From the NCBI GenBank assembly GCA_030141605.1, contig JAQGDQ010002394.1, positions 57,801-121,800 on the forward strand: a DNA stretch of 64,000 nt. The letters are read 5' to 3'. The position numbers were made by a program, and so were the translations under genes. Below, one piece after another: positions 9,619 to 19,597 of the stretch; the stretch's first letter is position 1, and every line of letters begins with the position of its first letter. This DNA is from Tubiluchus corallicola (taxonomy: Eukaryota > Priapulida > Priapulimorpha > Priapulimorphida > Tubiluchidae). The notes below the pieces were generated by a model that was not told the origin of the DNA, did not search any database, and saw only the letters and a list, made by a program, of their open reading frames with translations.

Positions 9619-12600
9619 ATGGCATTTTTCAAAACTAAATACATACACTTATTATTGCTGATAGCAATAGCTCCATTTTTAATATTTGCTCAAAGTGGGA
9701 GAAGAAATCTACCTTTTAAAAAGTACCTTAAACATCCTTGGGTAATTTCAACTTATAATAATTTGACTTTGGATGAAAGAATTGCCCAACTTATATGGAT
9801 AGATGTTTTTTCAGAAGATAGATATAGTATAGAAAAAGCGGCAGAATTAATAAAAAAACACAAAGTAGGAGGAATTGTTTTTTTTAAAGGTACTGCAAAA
9901 GCCCAAGCACATTATACCAATCGTTTGCAGTTGCTTAGCGAAGTTCCACTTATTATTAGCACTGATGCAGAATGGGGGGTAGGTATGAGGCTGACAGATG
10001 GCTTGTCTTTTCCTTATCAAATGACTTTGGGGGCGATACAGGATGATGAACTTATTTATGAATTTGGAGCATCTGTAGCCCAGCATTGTAAGCGTTTGGG
10101 TGTTAATGCCAATTTTGCACCTGTGGTGGATATAAATACCAACCCTAACAACCCTGTAATAGGTTTTCGTTCCTTTGGAGAAGATAAGAAGAATGTGGCA
10201 CAAAAGTCTTATCAGTATATGAAAGCCCTGCAAGATAATAATATTATGGCGGTGGCGAAACATTTTCCAGGGCATGGAGCTACCTATCAGGATTCGCATG
10301 TTACTTTACCTACTGTTGTTGCCAATAAGAGCGGAATAGAACAAACAGAACTTTATCCTTTTAAATATCTTATTAACAAAGGAATAATAAGTGTGATGAC
10401 AGCACATTTGGATGTGCCAGCCTATGAAAAACAAAGAATACCTTCTACATTATCGAAAAATATTATAAATGGACTGCTTAAAAAGAAAATGAAGTTCAAT
10501 GGCTTAGCTATTACCGATGCTATGAATATGAATGCCGTTAATCTAAATAAAAAAGTAGGCTTGGTAGATGTAGAGGCTCTCATAGCAGGGAATGATATAT
10601 TGGAATATGTAAAAGATGTACCAGCTGCTATCGATGAGATAAAAATAGCTATTAAAAAAGGAAGAATTAGCAATGAAGAAATAGAACAAAAATGCAAGAA
10701 AGTACTTGCTATCAAGTATTGGATGGGTTTGCATAATAAACCGTTTATAAATACTCAAAATTTACCTGAAGATATAAATTCGAATGAAGATCTTTTGCTT
10801 AGGCAAAAGCTTTATGAAAAATCACTCACTTTACTCAAAAATGAAAACAACCTCATCCCTCTACAAAATTTAGATACCTTAAAAATAGCAAGTATTGCAG
10901 TAGGAGAAAAGGAAGTAACTCCTTTTCAAGATATGTTAAGTAATTATATGCTAGTAGATCACTATAATATAACAGACGATCAAAGTTTTGAAGAAATAGA
11001 AGCTCTCATAAGGGAAATAGATGAAAAATACAACTTGATAATTGCTTCTGTTCATAATTTAAGAATGACTTATAAGAAAAAATGGACTGTTGTAGATGGC
11101 AAATTTATCGAGCAAAAGGATGACAACCCTTATGGGCTGTCAAATTATTATTATGCAACATTACATCAAATTAATAGATTAGAAAAAACCATATTTACTT
11201 TGTTTGCCAATCCTTATAGTCTTCAATATATACCTCAAGTAAAAAAGCTTACAGGATTGCTATTGGCTTATCAGGAAAATGAAACAACTCAACATTTGGC
11301 AGCACAACTTATATTTGGAGGCATTGGGGCTTGGGGCAAGTTGCCTGTATCAATAGGAACAAATTTTAAGGTAGGAGATGGGATTATTATAGATAAAGCT
11401 ATTCGTTTGAAATACACATTACCTGAGGAGGTAGGTATTAATTCAAATTTATTAAACAATAAAGTAGACTCTATAATAAATATTGGTTTAGATAAAAGTG
11501 CATTCCCAGGCTGCCAAGTCTTAGTTGCCAAAGAGGGGAAAGTGATATTTAACAAACAGTACGGCTATCATACTTACGAACATAAGAATCCTGTAAAAAA
11601 AGATGATATATACGATTTAGCTTCTCTTACAAAAATTATAGGCCCACTGCCTGCTATAATGAAACTTTATGATGAAAAGCAGATAGACATAAACGAAAAG
11701 TTTAGTACTTATTGGAAAGGTTGGAAAGGGGGATTATTTAAGAGAGCGAATAAAGAAGATATAACTTTTAAAGAAGTACTCTCGCATCAGGCGGGCTTAC
11801 AGCCTACGATACTATTCTATAACGATTTATATAATGACAATAAGGTCAATCATAAATACCTATCACAGAAATTGGATGAAAAATATAGTATTAGCTTGAC
11901 AGATGACCTATACATCAATTCTAATTTTACAGAAGAAATATATCATAAAATAAACCATTCTCCTCTTAGAAAAGCAAACTCACATACTTATTCTGACTTG
12001 GGTTTTATTTTGTTACCTAATGTAATAACAGATATTACCAAAACAGATTACGAACAATATCTCAACACACATTTTTATGCCCCACTTGGAGCAAGGTTGT
12101 TGTATAATCCTTACCAGAAAATAGACCTAAAAAAAATTCCCCCTACAGAGTTCGATGTCAATTTTAGAGGGACGCTTGTACACGGCAGAGTGCACGATGA
12201 AAATGCAGCTATTTTAGGGGGTGTGTCAGGACACGCAGGGCTATTTGGCAATGCCAATGATGTAGCTAAAATAATGCAAATGTATTTAGAGCAAGGAGAG
12301 TATGGTAATAGAAAGTATATCAATGATAAAACAATAAAAGAGTTTACCACAACTCAATTTCCTAAAAACAATAATCGTAGAGCCATTGGTTTTGATAAGC
12401 CTGCTTTGGGAAACGATACTATCTCTTTTGAAGAAAGTTATCCAACACCAGAGGCAAGCCCCAGTAGCTTTGGACATTCTGGTTTCACGGGTACATTTAT
12501 GTGGGCTGACCCTGACTTAGGACTTATATATGTATTTCTATCTAATAGAGTTTACCCTTCAAGAAAAAATACCCTAATTACTGAAGAAAATATTCGCACA

Positions 12601-12636
12601 CGTATACTACAAGCAGTATATCAGTTGGTTAAATAG
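9619..12636 (+). CDS. GH3 beta-N-acetylhexosaminidase (NagZ-like) fused to a serine beta-lactamase-like domain
   Basis: A 1005 aa exported protein with a signal peptide (about residues 1-24). Residues 45-370 are a GH3 domain of NagZ type: KHFPGHG at 214-220, the Asp-x-His catalytic pair D225/H227 and the nucleophile D300 in ITDAM. Residues 390-590 look like the GH3 C-terminal domain. Residues 620-1000 are an S12/class C-like serine hydrolase with SLTK (S669, K672), YSD at 791-793 and a C-terminal HSG in place of KTG. Similar fusions are common in Bacteroidota. Action on peptidoglycan muropeptides in the periplasm is inferred; nothing shows antibiotic resistance. It is co-oriented with cysS. 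Confidence 0.93.
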   Translation: MAFFKTKYIHLLLLIAIAPFLIFAQSGRRNLPFKKYLKHPWVISTYNNLTLDERIAQLIWIDVFSEDRYSIEKAAELIKKHKVGGIVFFKGTAKAQAHYTNRLQLLSEVPLIISTDAEWGVGMRLTDGLSFPYQMTLGAIQDDELIYEFGASVAQHCKRLGVNANFAPVVDINTNPNNPVIGFRSFGEDKKNVAQKSYQYMKALQDNNIMAVAKHFPGHGATYQDSHVTLPTVVANKSGIEQTELYPFKYLINKGIISVMTAHLDVPAYEKQRIPSTLSKNIINGLLKKKMKFNGLAITDAMNMNAVNLNKKVGLVDVEALIAGNDILEYVKDVPAAIDEIKIAIKKGRISNEEIEQKCKKVLAIKYWMGLHNKPFINTQNLPEDINSNEDLLLRQKLYEKSLTLLKNENNLIPLQNLDTLKIASIAVGEKEVTPFQDMLSNYMLVDHYNITDDQSFEEIEALIREIDEKYNLIIASVHNLRMTYKKKWTVVDGKFIEQKDDNPYGLSNYYYATLHQINRLEKTIFTLFANPYSLQYIPQVKKLTGLLLAYQENETTQHLAAQLIFGGIGAWGKLPVSIGTNFKVGDGIIIDKAIRLKYTLPEEVGINSNLLNNKVDSIINIGLDKSAFPGCQVLVAKEGKVIFNKQYGYHTYEHKNPVKKDDIYDLASLTKIIGPLPAIMKLYDEKQIDINEKFSTYWKGWKGGLFKRANKEDITFKEVLSHQAGLQPTILFYNDLYNDNKVNHKYLSQKLDEKYSISLTDDLYINSNFTEEIYHKINHSPLRKANSHTYSDLGFILLPNVITDITKTDYEQYLNTHFYAPLGARLLYNPYQKIDLKKIPPTEFDVNFRGTLVHGRVHDENAAILGGVSGHAGLFGNANDVAKIMQMYLEQGEYGNRKYINDKTIKEFTTTQFPKNNNRRAIGFDKPALGNDTISFEESYPTPEASPSSFGHSGFTGTFMWADPDLGLIYVFLSNRVYPSRKNTLITEENIRTRILQAVYQLVK

Positions 12637-12735
12637 CTATTGTCATATTTTTAGTATTTTAGGTACAAATACTTTCACCCTTTGCAATTATTGATATGTT
12701 TTTTATTGTTATTTAAATACAGTAAATAAAAGTTG

Positions 12736-12743
12736 TATTTTTG
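12736..12743 (+). promoter_or_regulatory. -7 box (TATTTTTG) for mfd
   Basis: TATTTTTG matches TAnnTTTG. Transcription would begin near 12748, about 22 bases before the TTG start of mfd. The -33 region is not convincing. Confidence 0.5.
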
Positions 12744-12769
12744 TATTCTATTTTTCATTCCTTTTTACT

Positions 12770-15700
12770 TTGGAACAATTAAAACAAATATTTGTCAAAC
12801 ATAAAAATGTTTGCAACGCAGCAGAAATTTTAGGTGAAGAAAATGTTCATTTAAGTAATACTATTTGTTCTTCGCTCCCATTTATTATTTGGGGTACACA
12901 AAACATTAAACCAAGTACCAAATTTCTTATTCTCAACGATAAAGAAACAGCAGCTTATCTCTATAACGACCTTATTAATATAGCAGGAGAGAATAGTAGT
13001 GTCTATTTTTTTCCTTCTATCTATAAACGTTCTATACATACAACACAAAAAGACAAAGCCAACCTTATACTTCGTTCAGAAGCACTGGCACATTTGGCGA
13101 ATAGAGATAAAAAATCAATCATAATAAGTTACCCTGAAGCCATAACCGAAAAAGTTACTCCAATAGATATTTTCCAAAAAAACACCATAGAAATAAAAAC
13201 AAGAGAAAGATATTCCATAGATTTTATTGTGGAAATGCTGGAAGAACTAGGCTTTACTCGCTCCGACTTCGTCTACGAAGCTGGAGAATATTCAGTAAGA
13301 GGGAGTATCATAGACATTTTTTCTTTTGCTAACAACCACCCATACCGTATAGATTTCTTTGGAGATGATGTAAACTCTATTCGAACCTTTGACATAGAAA
13401 CTCAACTTTCTATTCAAAAGTTGCAGGCTATTACTGTTATCCCAGAAAATAATACAGATGAAAGTATCTCTATCTTTGAGTTTCTTCCGTCTAGTACTTC
13501 CTTATGGATAGATAGTAGTGTGCAAATAGCAGAAACACTAGCCAAAATAACAAAACTTATCGATGATAACGATATTGTAGGTAAAGATGATTTTTTAGAA
13601 GCCTTAGACAAGTTCAAATGGGTAGAATTTGGAGGAACTAGCCGTAGTAGAGAAAAAGAAGTTGTTGAGTTTAATGTTTCACCTCAACCTAATTTCAATA
13701 AAAATTTTAACCTTCTTATAGAAAATCTTCAAGATTATCAAACACAAGGCTATACCCATTATATCCTTTCCGATAATCCTAAACAATTAGAAAGACTTAA
13801 AGACATATTAGAAGACAAAGAAACCAATATCTACTTCACACCCGTGAGTAAAACAGTGCATACAGGTTTTATAGACCACGATTTGAAAATTTGCATCTAT
13901 ACCGACCACCAGGTATTTGGACGTTTTCATAAATACAATCTTAGAAGCAAACACCCACGCGAAGGAAAAGCAGCTCAACTTGTTAAGCAAATCAACGAGT
14001 TACAAATAGACGACTATGTCATTCATCAAGATCACGGAATAGGAAAATTTGCAGGCTTACAAAAAATAAAAAAAGGCAATACCACACAAGAAGCTATTAA
14101 ATTGTTGTATAACAACAATGACCAACTTTACGTAGGGCTTCATTCACTACACAAAATATCTAAATACAGAGGAAAAGAAAGCACCCCGCCAAAGATAAAT
14201 AAACTTGGCACAGGTGTATGGCTAAAACTGAAAACCAAAGCCAAAGGCAAAATAAAAGATATTGCTAAGGACTTAATAAGCCTATATGCAAAACGCAAAA
14301 CAACAGAGGGACACAGCTTTGCCCCTGATAGCTATTTGCAACAAGAATTGGAATCATCCTTTATTTACGAAGACACACCCGACCAAACACAAGCCACTCA
14401 GCTAGTGAAAAAAGCAATGGAGACTAAGTTTCCGATGGACTGCCTTGTATGTGGGGATGTAGGTTTTGGTAAAACAGAAATAGCCATAAGAGCAGCATTC
14501 AAAGCTGTTGCTGATAGTAAACAAGTAGCCGTATTGGTACCAACAACCGTCCTCGCCCTACAACACTATAAAACTTTTACTAGAAGATTAAAACGTTTTC
14601 CTTGCAACATAGAATACGTTAGTCGCCTACGGCAGTCCAAAGACATAAGAAAAGCAATAGAAGGAGTGAAAACAGGACAAGTAGATATACTTATAGGTAC
14701 ACACCGTATAGTAGGTAAAGATATTAAATTCAAAGACTTGGGATTGCTCATTGTGGATGAAGAACAAAAGTTTGGAGTATCTATCAAAGAAAAGCTAAAA
14801 AACCTGAAAGCCAATGTAGATACACTCACCCTCACAGCCACACCTATACCTCGTACCTTACAGTTTTCGTTGATGGGCATTAGAGATTTGTCCATAATGA
14901 AAACCCCTCCACCTAACCGCTATCCTATCGTTACAGAGCTACACCTATTCAACGAAAACATTATAAAAGAAGCTATTGCTTATGAAATAGAACGAGGTGG
15001 GCAAGTTTACTTTGTTCATAACCGTGTGCAAAACATAGAAGAGATACAAGCAATGCTCAACCGTATATTGCCTAATGTATCAACCATAGTAGCACACGGA
15101 CAAATGGAAGGAAGACAGTTAGAAAAAACAATACTTGATTTTATAGAAGGACAATACGATGTGCTTATTTGTACCACCATCATAGAATCGGGTGTAGATA
15201 TCCCTAATGTAAATACTATTATCATTAATCAAGCTCAAAATTTCGGGTTAAGCGACCTGCATCAGCTAAGAGGTAGAGTGGGAAGAACTAATAAAAAGGC
15301 CTTTTGCTATTTACTATCGCCACCTGTAACAGTTCTCACACCCGAAGCCCAAAGACGGTTGAAAACCATAGAAGAATTTTCAGAACTAGGTAGTGGGTTC
15401 AATATAGCCTTACAAGACTTAGATATACGTGGAGCAGGTAACCTGTTAGGTGCAGAACAAAATGGCTATATTACTGAAATAGGCTACGAAACATACCACA
15501 AAATATTAGATGAAGCCATAGACGAATTAAAAGAAACAGAATTTAAAGACTTGTATGAAGATACAGAAAAAGAAGACAAGAAATATGTAAAAGATTGCCA
15601 AATAGATACTGATTTAGAAATACTATTCCCTGATACATATATAGAAAGTGTAAGCGAAAGGATAAAACTTTACAGACAATTAGACAATACGGAAACACAA

Positions 15701-16048
15701 GAAGCACTCTCCAATTTTGAAAACTCACTGAAAGACCGTTTTGGAGAAATACCACCACAAACTATCGAATTACTCAACATCGTAAAACTACGTTGGGCAG
15801 CCGAAAAATTGGCCGTAGACAGAATTATTATTAAAAACAAGAAGATGCTTAACTTCTTTGTAGCCAACAAAAACTCCCCTTTCTATCAATCCAATCTCTT
15901 TCAAGAAGTACTTACCTTCATACAAAAAAACTCCAAAACCTGCTCTCTTAAAGAAAACAACAAAGGAAGGCTAACCCTTTCCATCAAAAACATCAACAGT
16001 GTTTCAAAAGCTATTGAAGTGTTAAATAAGATAACTATCCCTTCATAA
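12770..16048 (+). CDS. mfd: Transcription-repair coupling factor
   Basis: ATP-dependent translocase that removes RNA polymerase stalled at DNA damage and recruits UvrA. The 1092 aa product has, in order, the UvrB-homology N-terminal module, the RNA-polymerase interacting domain (about residues 405-480, beginning DYVIHQDHGIGKF), the RecG-like helicase with Walker A GDVGFGKTE, the DEEQ box and the motif LHQLRGRVGR, and the C-terminal TRCF domain. The start is a TTG at 12770; no in-frame ATG nearby gives a better N-terminus. About 270 bases of downstream sequence to 16318 show no gene or clear terminator. Confidence 0.96.
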   Translation: MEQLKQIFVKHKNVCNAAEILGEENVHLSNTICSSLPFIIWGTQNIKPSTKFLILNDKETAAYLYNDLINIAGENSSVYFFPSIYKRSIHTTQKDKANLILRSEALAHLANRDKKSIIISYPEAITEKVTPIDIFQKNTIEIKTRERYSIDFIVEMLEELGFTRSDFVYEAGEYSVRGSIIDIFSFANNHPYRIDFFGDDVNSIRTFDIETQLSIQKLQAITVIPENNTDESISIFEFLPSSTSLWIDSSVQIAETLAKITKLIDDNDIVGKDDFLEALDKFKWVEFGGTSRSREKEVVEFNVSPQPNFNKNFNLLIENLQDYQTQGYTHYILSDNPKQLERLKDILEDKETNIYFTPVSKTVHTGFIDHDLKICIYTDHQVFGRFHKYNLRSKHPREGKAAQLVKQINELQIDDYVIHQDHGIGKFAGLQKIKKGNTTQEAIKLLYNNNDQLYVGLHSLHKISKYRGKESTPPKINKLGTGVWLKLKTKAKGKIKDIAKDLISLYAKRKTTEGHSFAPDSYLQQELESSFIYEDTPDQTQATQLVKKAMETKFPMDCLVCGDVGFGKTEIAIRAAFKAVADSKQVAVLVPTTVLALQHYKTFTRRLKRFPCNIEYVSRLRQSKDIRKAIEGVKTGQVDILIGTHRIVGKDIKFKDLGLLIVDEEQKFGVSIKEKLKNLKANVDTLTLTATPIPRTLQFSLMGIRDLSIMKTPPPNRYPIVTELHLFNENIIKEAIAYEIERGGQVYFVHNRVQNIEEIQAMLNRILPNVSTIVAHGQMEGRQLEKTILDFIEGQYDVLICTTIIESGVDIPNVNTIIINQAQNFGLSDLHQLRGRVGRTNKKAFCYLLSPPVTVLTPEAQRRLKTIEEFSELGSGFNIALQDLDIRGAGNLLGAEQNGYITEIGYETYHKILDEAIDELKETEFKDLYEDTEKEDKKYVKDCQIDTDLEILFPDTYIESVSERIKLYRQLDNTETQEALSNFENSLKDRFGEIPPQTIELLNIVKLRWAAEKLAVDRIIIKNKKMLNFFVANKNSPFYQSNLFQEVLTFIQKNSKTCSLKENNKGRLTLSIKNINSVSKAIEVLNKITIPS

Positions 16049-16318
16049 TATAGGCAAATTCTTGACTTATTTGAAAACTGCCTAATAGTAAAAGCATTAA
16101 CCCCCAAGTGAACAGAAAGGAAGAAAAAAATAAAACATAATATGATAGAAATCATCAAACAACTACCAGATTAATTTTTGCCTTGTTTTTGCACATTTCA
16201 TCTTGTGAACTATACAACGGCTAAGTGTAAGCGAGTATTTTCTTATCCCTTACAACTCAACTAGTAGGCTAAAACAAGCAACATTAAAAAGAAAAAAAAG
16301 GGGAGGGGGAGAAGACAA

Positions 16319-17308
16319 TTATTTTTCGTTATACACTACCTCTAATATGGTTTGTCCTACTGCTTTAAGTGTTTTTTTGTCTATGTTCTCAATATTGTCA
16401 TTTTCTGTGTGCCAATGTGCGGGAAAGATGTGTATGGGGTTGTAACTGATGATGTCTATGGAGGGGATGCCTGCTAAGGTATTTACATAGTAATGGTCGT
16501 CGGTAACAATACCTCCTTTTGTGAAAGGAAAATACTGACTGTATCCCAGTTTTGCAGCTGTGTTCCATACTTTATCTACTATATTTTGAGCATAGTGCGA
16601 AGAGTATTGTTCTTGTGCAAATATAGCCCCTTCGCCTCCCACCATATCTAAGAGAATGCCGTATCGAGCGTAGTAGTCTTCTTTGTGTTTGTTCTTAGCC
16701 CAGTATTGTGAGCCGAGACACCAAAAGTCGCCCTTATATTGTTTTTGGTCAAACTGCGGAGGCCCGTAATCTTCGGCATCAAAGAGAATAATATCTACTC
16801 CTATGTTGGGTTGTTTTTTAGCTATTTGCCGTGCTATTTCCATCAAAACAGCTACACCACTTGCACCGTCATCAGCTCCCATAATGGGTTGGTTTTGTAG
16901 TTCTTTATGCTTGCTATTGTCTGCAAAAGGACGTGTGTCCCAGTGAGCAAATAGCAATATTCTGTTGGGATTGTTGGGTTGAAATTCTGCTATGATGTTT
17001 TTTGCTTTTAATAGGGTGTTGTTATAGGCTTTTAAGTTTGCTTCTTGAACTATTACATTACTGTTTAAAGATTTAAAAAAGTTGGTTAGATAATTGGCAC
17101 ATTGTTGATGTTCTTTTGTGTTGGGAATTCTAAACCCGAAATTTAATTGTTTTTCAATATATGAATAGGCAGAGTCTTCGTTGAAAGAAGGAACTTCTAT
17201 TTGTGTGTTTTTGGGAAGGGATGAGGTAGTGTTTGAGGTTCTTGTGCCTGTTCCTGTGCAGGCGTATAGAAACAGGAATAAGATGGGATATAAAAATATA
17301 ATTTTCAT
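16319..17308 (-). CDS. M28 family lipoprotein, probable glutaminyl-peptide cyclotransferase
   Basis: A 329 aa zinc-dependent enzyme of the M28 fold. The N-terminus is a lipoprotein signal with lipobox LYAC (C17). Metal-site segments are AHWDTRPFAD, MGADDGASG, DAEDYG and AHWHTENDN. The spacing and the FWCLGSQYWA and ILLDMVGGEGA segments resemble bacterial type II glutaminyl cyclases, which convert N-terminal Gln to pyroglutamate on exported proteins, rather than classic aminopeptidases; that choice is inference. It lies 25 bp downstream of the BatA-like gene on the same strand, with a 12-base tandem repeat filling the junction. Confidence 0.85.
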   Translation of the reverse strand: MKIIFLYPILFLFLYACTGTGTRTSNTTSSLPKNTQIEVPSFNEDSAYSYIEKQLNFGFRIPNTKEHQQCANYLTNFFKSLNSNVIVQEANLKAYNNTLLKAKNIIAEFQPNNPNRILLFAHWDTRPFADNSKHKELQNQPIMGADDGASGVAVLMEIARQIAKKQPNIGVDIILFDAEDYGPPQFDQKQYKGDFWCLGSQYWAKNKHKEDYYARYGILLDMVGGEGAIFAQEQYSSHYAQNIVDKVWNTAAKLGYSQYFPFTKGGIVTDDHYYVNTLAGIPSIDIISYNPIHIFPAHWHTENDNIENIDKKTLKAVGQTILEVVYNEK

Positions 17309-17344
17309 TTTATGATGTTTTTTATGATGTTTTTTATGATGTTT
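17309..17344. repeat. Three tandem copies of a 12-base unit (TTTATGATGTTT)
   Basis: Three perfect copies of TTTATGATGTTT run from 17309 to 17344. They cover the last codons and stop of the BatA-like gene and the whole leader of the M28 gene. Since the unit is a multiple of three, copy-number change would alter spacing without shifting the frame. Confidence 0.85.
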
Positions 17345-19385
17345 TTCTTTTTTTTCTTAGTAGTAGTGTTTCTACTGCAAGTAAAAGTAATGATGCTATG
17401 ATGCAATACTTCCAAAGGGGAATACCATAATTAATATAAGTGAGGTTTTGCCTAAATTTTTGGCTGGTATTATTTTTTACTATGGTTGCATTGGTGAGGT
17501 TATTTTGGGTTAGAATAGTGTTTATATCTCTTGTTTGTAGGTACTGGGTGCTGGATTCTTTTCTGTCGTAATTGTAGGCGATGAATTGTATGACTTGCTG
17601 GTTGCGATAGAGGGTGTAGCAGTCAGCAGTAGCGATAATGTATGGACTGATGTTTATTTGCTGGTTAGTGGAAGTGGTAGTGAAAGATTGATTGTGGCTA
17701 TTGGCTTGCAAGGTGTATTGCGTGTTGAGTTGTTCAGCGGAGGGCAGCTGTATGGGCTGATTCTTTCCTATGGTGTAATAGAGAGGCTGTGTGTTGTAGC
17801 TATTAAGTATAGGGGTGTAGAGTGTGGGTATGATAATAGGGTGGCTGTGTATATTGTTATATTTGATGCCTATGGGGGTGGCGAGGGTATATAATGTTCC
17901 TTTTCTGAGGGGCGTTGCAGTAAGTATAGGTTGTTGGTTTTCTGTTTTTAGTAGGGTGAGTGTATTACTTGCAGGATTGATTTTTATTTGATGATGTAAA
18001 TGTATGATGGGTAGTTGTGTGTTAGGACTTTTAGCATTGAGGGTGTTTTTGAAGTTGGGGTGCTGAATGTCTATTTTGTTGGAAAGAAATTGTGTGGAAG
18101 TATCTATTTGTGTGGTTGTTCCTATATTGAAGTATTGTAGATAGCTGCTAAGTGCTTGTGTATTATGTGAAGATGGTATATGTATAACAGAACCTCCGTT
18201 TTTTATAAATTCTTGTAAGTGTTTGAGTAATGTGGGCGTATAATTTTCTATTTGGTTGAGAATAATGCTGTGATAGTTGTTGAAAATATGTGGATTGAGG
18301 TTTTTTCTGTTAGTGTTGTGCATTGTAATATATGGGTCTTTATTAAACAATGCGTTGAGGTATTCATTTTTTTGTAAATCATTGATGATGAGTAGGCTAA
18401 TAGGGGCGTTGGGTGTATAACTGAAATAAAAAGTATTATCGAAAGTGATAGGGTAGTCAGTAATAGTAACTTTCCCACTCTTAGCTCCATCAGTTTGTTC
18501 TGTGTAAGTGAGCTGCAATGTTTGGGTCTCGTGAGGTTCTAGGTTGAAAGTTTTGATATCCTTTATTTGATTGTTGATTTCAAGTTGTAATGGGATATTT
18601 TGATAGCTTTGATTGGAAGTATTTCTGATTTTTACATTCAATCGTTCTTCTTCTCCTGTTTTTCGATAGGGAGTTTCAAACCACAAGGAGTCTATGTATA
18701 AATTGTGAACGGTTTGTGACTGCAAGGGTGTGAGATGTAACTTTATATTAGGATTGTGGCTAATATTTTGTAATTGAGTAGTGTTTTTTTGGAAATCAGA
18801 CAGTAAAAATATGTAAAATGGTTTATTTTGACTGGTTGTATTGGAGTTGATATCAGTAATTCTATTTATGATTTGAGAAAAAGTTTTGTAATTGGGACTG
18901 CTTTTTATTTGGGTGATATATTGGTGAGCTTGTTTTTGAGTGAGGGGGGTTTGGTGCTTGGCTTCAAAGTCATTGGTTTGTAATATGTATCGTGTGTCTT
19001 TGCTAAAAGCATTGATAAGGTCTAAGGCTCTATTTTTGGCATTGTTGAGTAATGTTCCTTGGTTGTTTTTATTCTGCATACTAAATGAATTGTCTATGTA
19101 AATACCAACAGTGTTAGAGGTTTGAGTTTTGCTCTCATTATTGGCAATGTAGGGCTGTGTGAAGGCAAGTATAAGAAAAGTGATGACAAGTATACGTGTG
19201 AGTAACAATAAAAGATTTTTGATTTTTGATTTGGCTTTGTCCTCTGTTTTTAGTGCTGTGAGAAAATGAATATCGCTAAAATAAATGATTTTTCGTGTGC
19301 GAAAGTTGAATAAGTGTATAATGATAGGTATGGCAAGGACGAAGAGTGCAAAAAGAAAATAAGGATGTAATAGTTGCAGGGTCAT
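17334..19385 (-). CDS. BatA-like membrane protein with N-terminal double-TM and vWA-like domain
   Basis: A 683 aa protein. Residues 1-80 match the N-terminal double-transmembrane module of BatA-type proteins (LLHPYFLFALFVLAIPIIIHLFNFR, shortened here to its first part LLHPYFLFALFVLAIP, then a second helix near 58-80). A von Willebrand-like region with VGIYIDNSFSM follows at about residues 88-250, then long beta-rich extracytoplasmic segments, and a last helix at about 653-675. Such proteins are common in Bacteroidota and sit with MoxR ATPases; a moxR gene lies 2.5 kb upstream in the same orientation. Specific function is unknown. Confidence 0.85.
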   Translation of the reverse strand: MTLQLLHPYFLFALFVLAIPIIIHLFNFRTRKIIYFSDIHFLTALKTEDKAKSKIKNLLLLLTRILVITFLILAFTQPYIANNESKTQTSNTVGIYIDNSFSMQNKNNQGTLLNNAKNRALDLINAFSKDTRYILQTNDFEAKHQTPLTQKQAHQYITQIKSSPNYKTFSQIINRITDINSNTTSQNKPFYIFLLSDFQKNTTQLQNISHNPNIKLHLTPLQSQTVHNLYIDSLWFETPYRKTGEEERLNVKIRNTSNQSYQNIPLQLEINNQIKDIKTFNLEPHETQTLQLTYTEQTDGAKSGKVTITDYPITFDNTFYFSYTPNAPISLLIINDLQKNEYLNALFNKDPYITMHNTNRKNLNPHIFNNYHSIILNQIENYTPTLLKHLQEFIKNGGSVIHIPSSHNTQALSSYLQYFNIGTTTQIDTSTQFLSNKIDIQHPNFKNTLNAKSPNTQLPIIHLHHQIKINPASNTLTLLKTENQQPILTATPLRKGTLYTLATPIGIKYNNIHSHPIIIPTLYTPILNSYNTQPLYYTIGKNQPIQLPSAEQLNTQYTLQANSHNQSFTTTSTNQQINISPYIIATADCYTLYRNQQVIQFIAYNYDRKESSTQYLQTRDINTILTQNNLTNATIVKNNTSQKFRQNLTYINYGIPLWKYCIIASLLLLAVETLLLRKKRKTS

Positions 19386-19393
19386 TTTACATC

Positions 19394-19450
19394 TTTTATC
19401 TTATGATAATTTGAAAACATTATTTTGCTTTTTTGTAGCATAAGATAAAA
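19394..19450. repeat. 12-bp inverted repeat between the tRNA and the BatA-like gene
   Basis: TTTTATCTTATG at 19394-19405 and its perfect inverse CATAAGATAAAA at 19439-19450 flank 33 bases. On the minus strand it lies just after the tRNA 3' end and just before the BatA-like start, so it could act as a processing or termination structure or as an operator. No T-run follows it on the minus strand. Confidence 0.6.
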
Positions 19451-19460
19451 AAATGAAAAG

Positions 19461-19534
19461 TGGGCCCACCTGGGCTTGAACCAGGGACCCCCTGATTATG
19501 AGTCAGGTGCTCTAACCAGCTGAGCTATGGGCCC
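19461..19534 (-). tRNA. tRNA with CAT anticodon (Met elongator or Ile2)
   Basis: The minus strand folds into a full cloverleaf of 74 nt: 7-bp acceptor GGGCCCA/TGGGCCC, D arm GCTC/GAGC, anticodon stem CCTGA/TCAGG with loop CTCATAA, and T arm CCTGG/CCAGG with loop TTCAAGC. The anticodon is CAT. The discriminator is A and CCA is not encoded. Elongator Met and lysidine-modified Ile2 tRNAs both carry CAT and I cannot separate them by eye; it is not an initiator, since the first pair is G-C. Confidence 0.97.
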
Positions 19535-19566
19535 AAAAGAAATATTTTCTTTTGTAATTTTGAGTG

Positions 19567-19597
19567 CAAATTTAGTTCTTTTGTTGTAAACAACAAA
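19567..19597 (-). promoter_or_regulatory. Promoter of the tRNA gene (TTTG-N19-TAAATTTG)
   Basis: On the minus strand TTTG (19594-19597) and TAAATTTG (19567-19574) are 19 bases apart, a full Bacteroidota -33/-7 pair. The predicted start near 19562 is about 28 bases before the mature tRNA 5' end. Confidence 0.75.

Noticed and set aside
16049-16318. Possible small gene between mfd and the M28 lipoprotein
   Set aside because: Short frames only, A-rich with no conserved-looking residues or promoter box.
19461-19534. Calling the CAT tRNA initiator Met
   Set aside because: It has a paired G1-C72 acceptor end, unlike initiator tRNAs; Met elongator versus Ile2 remains open.
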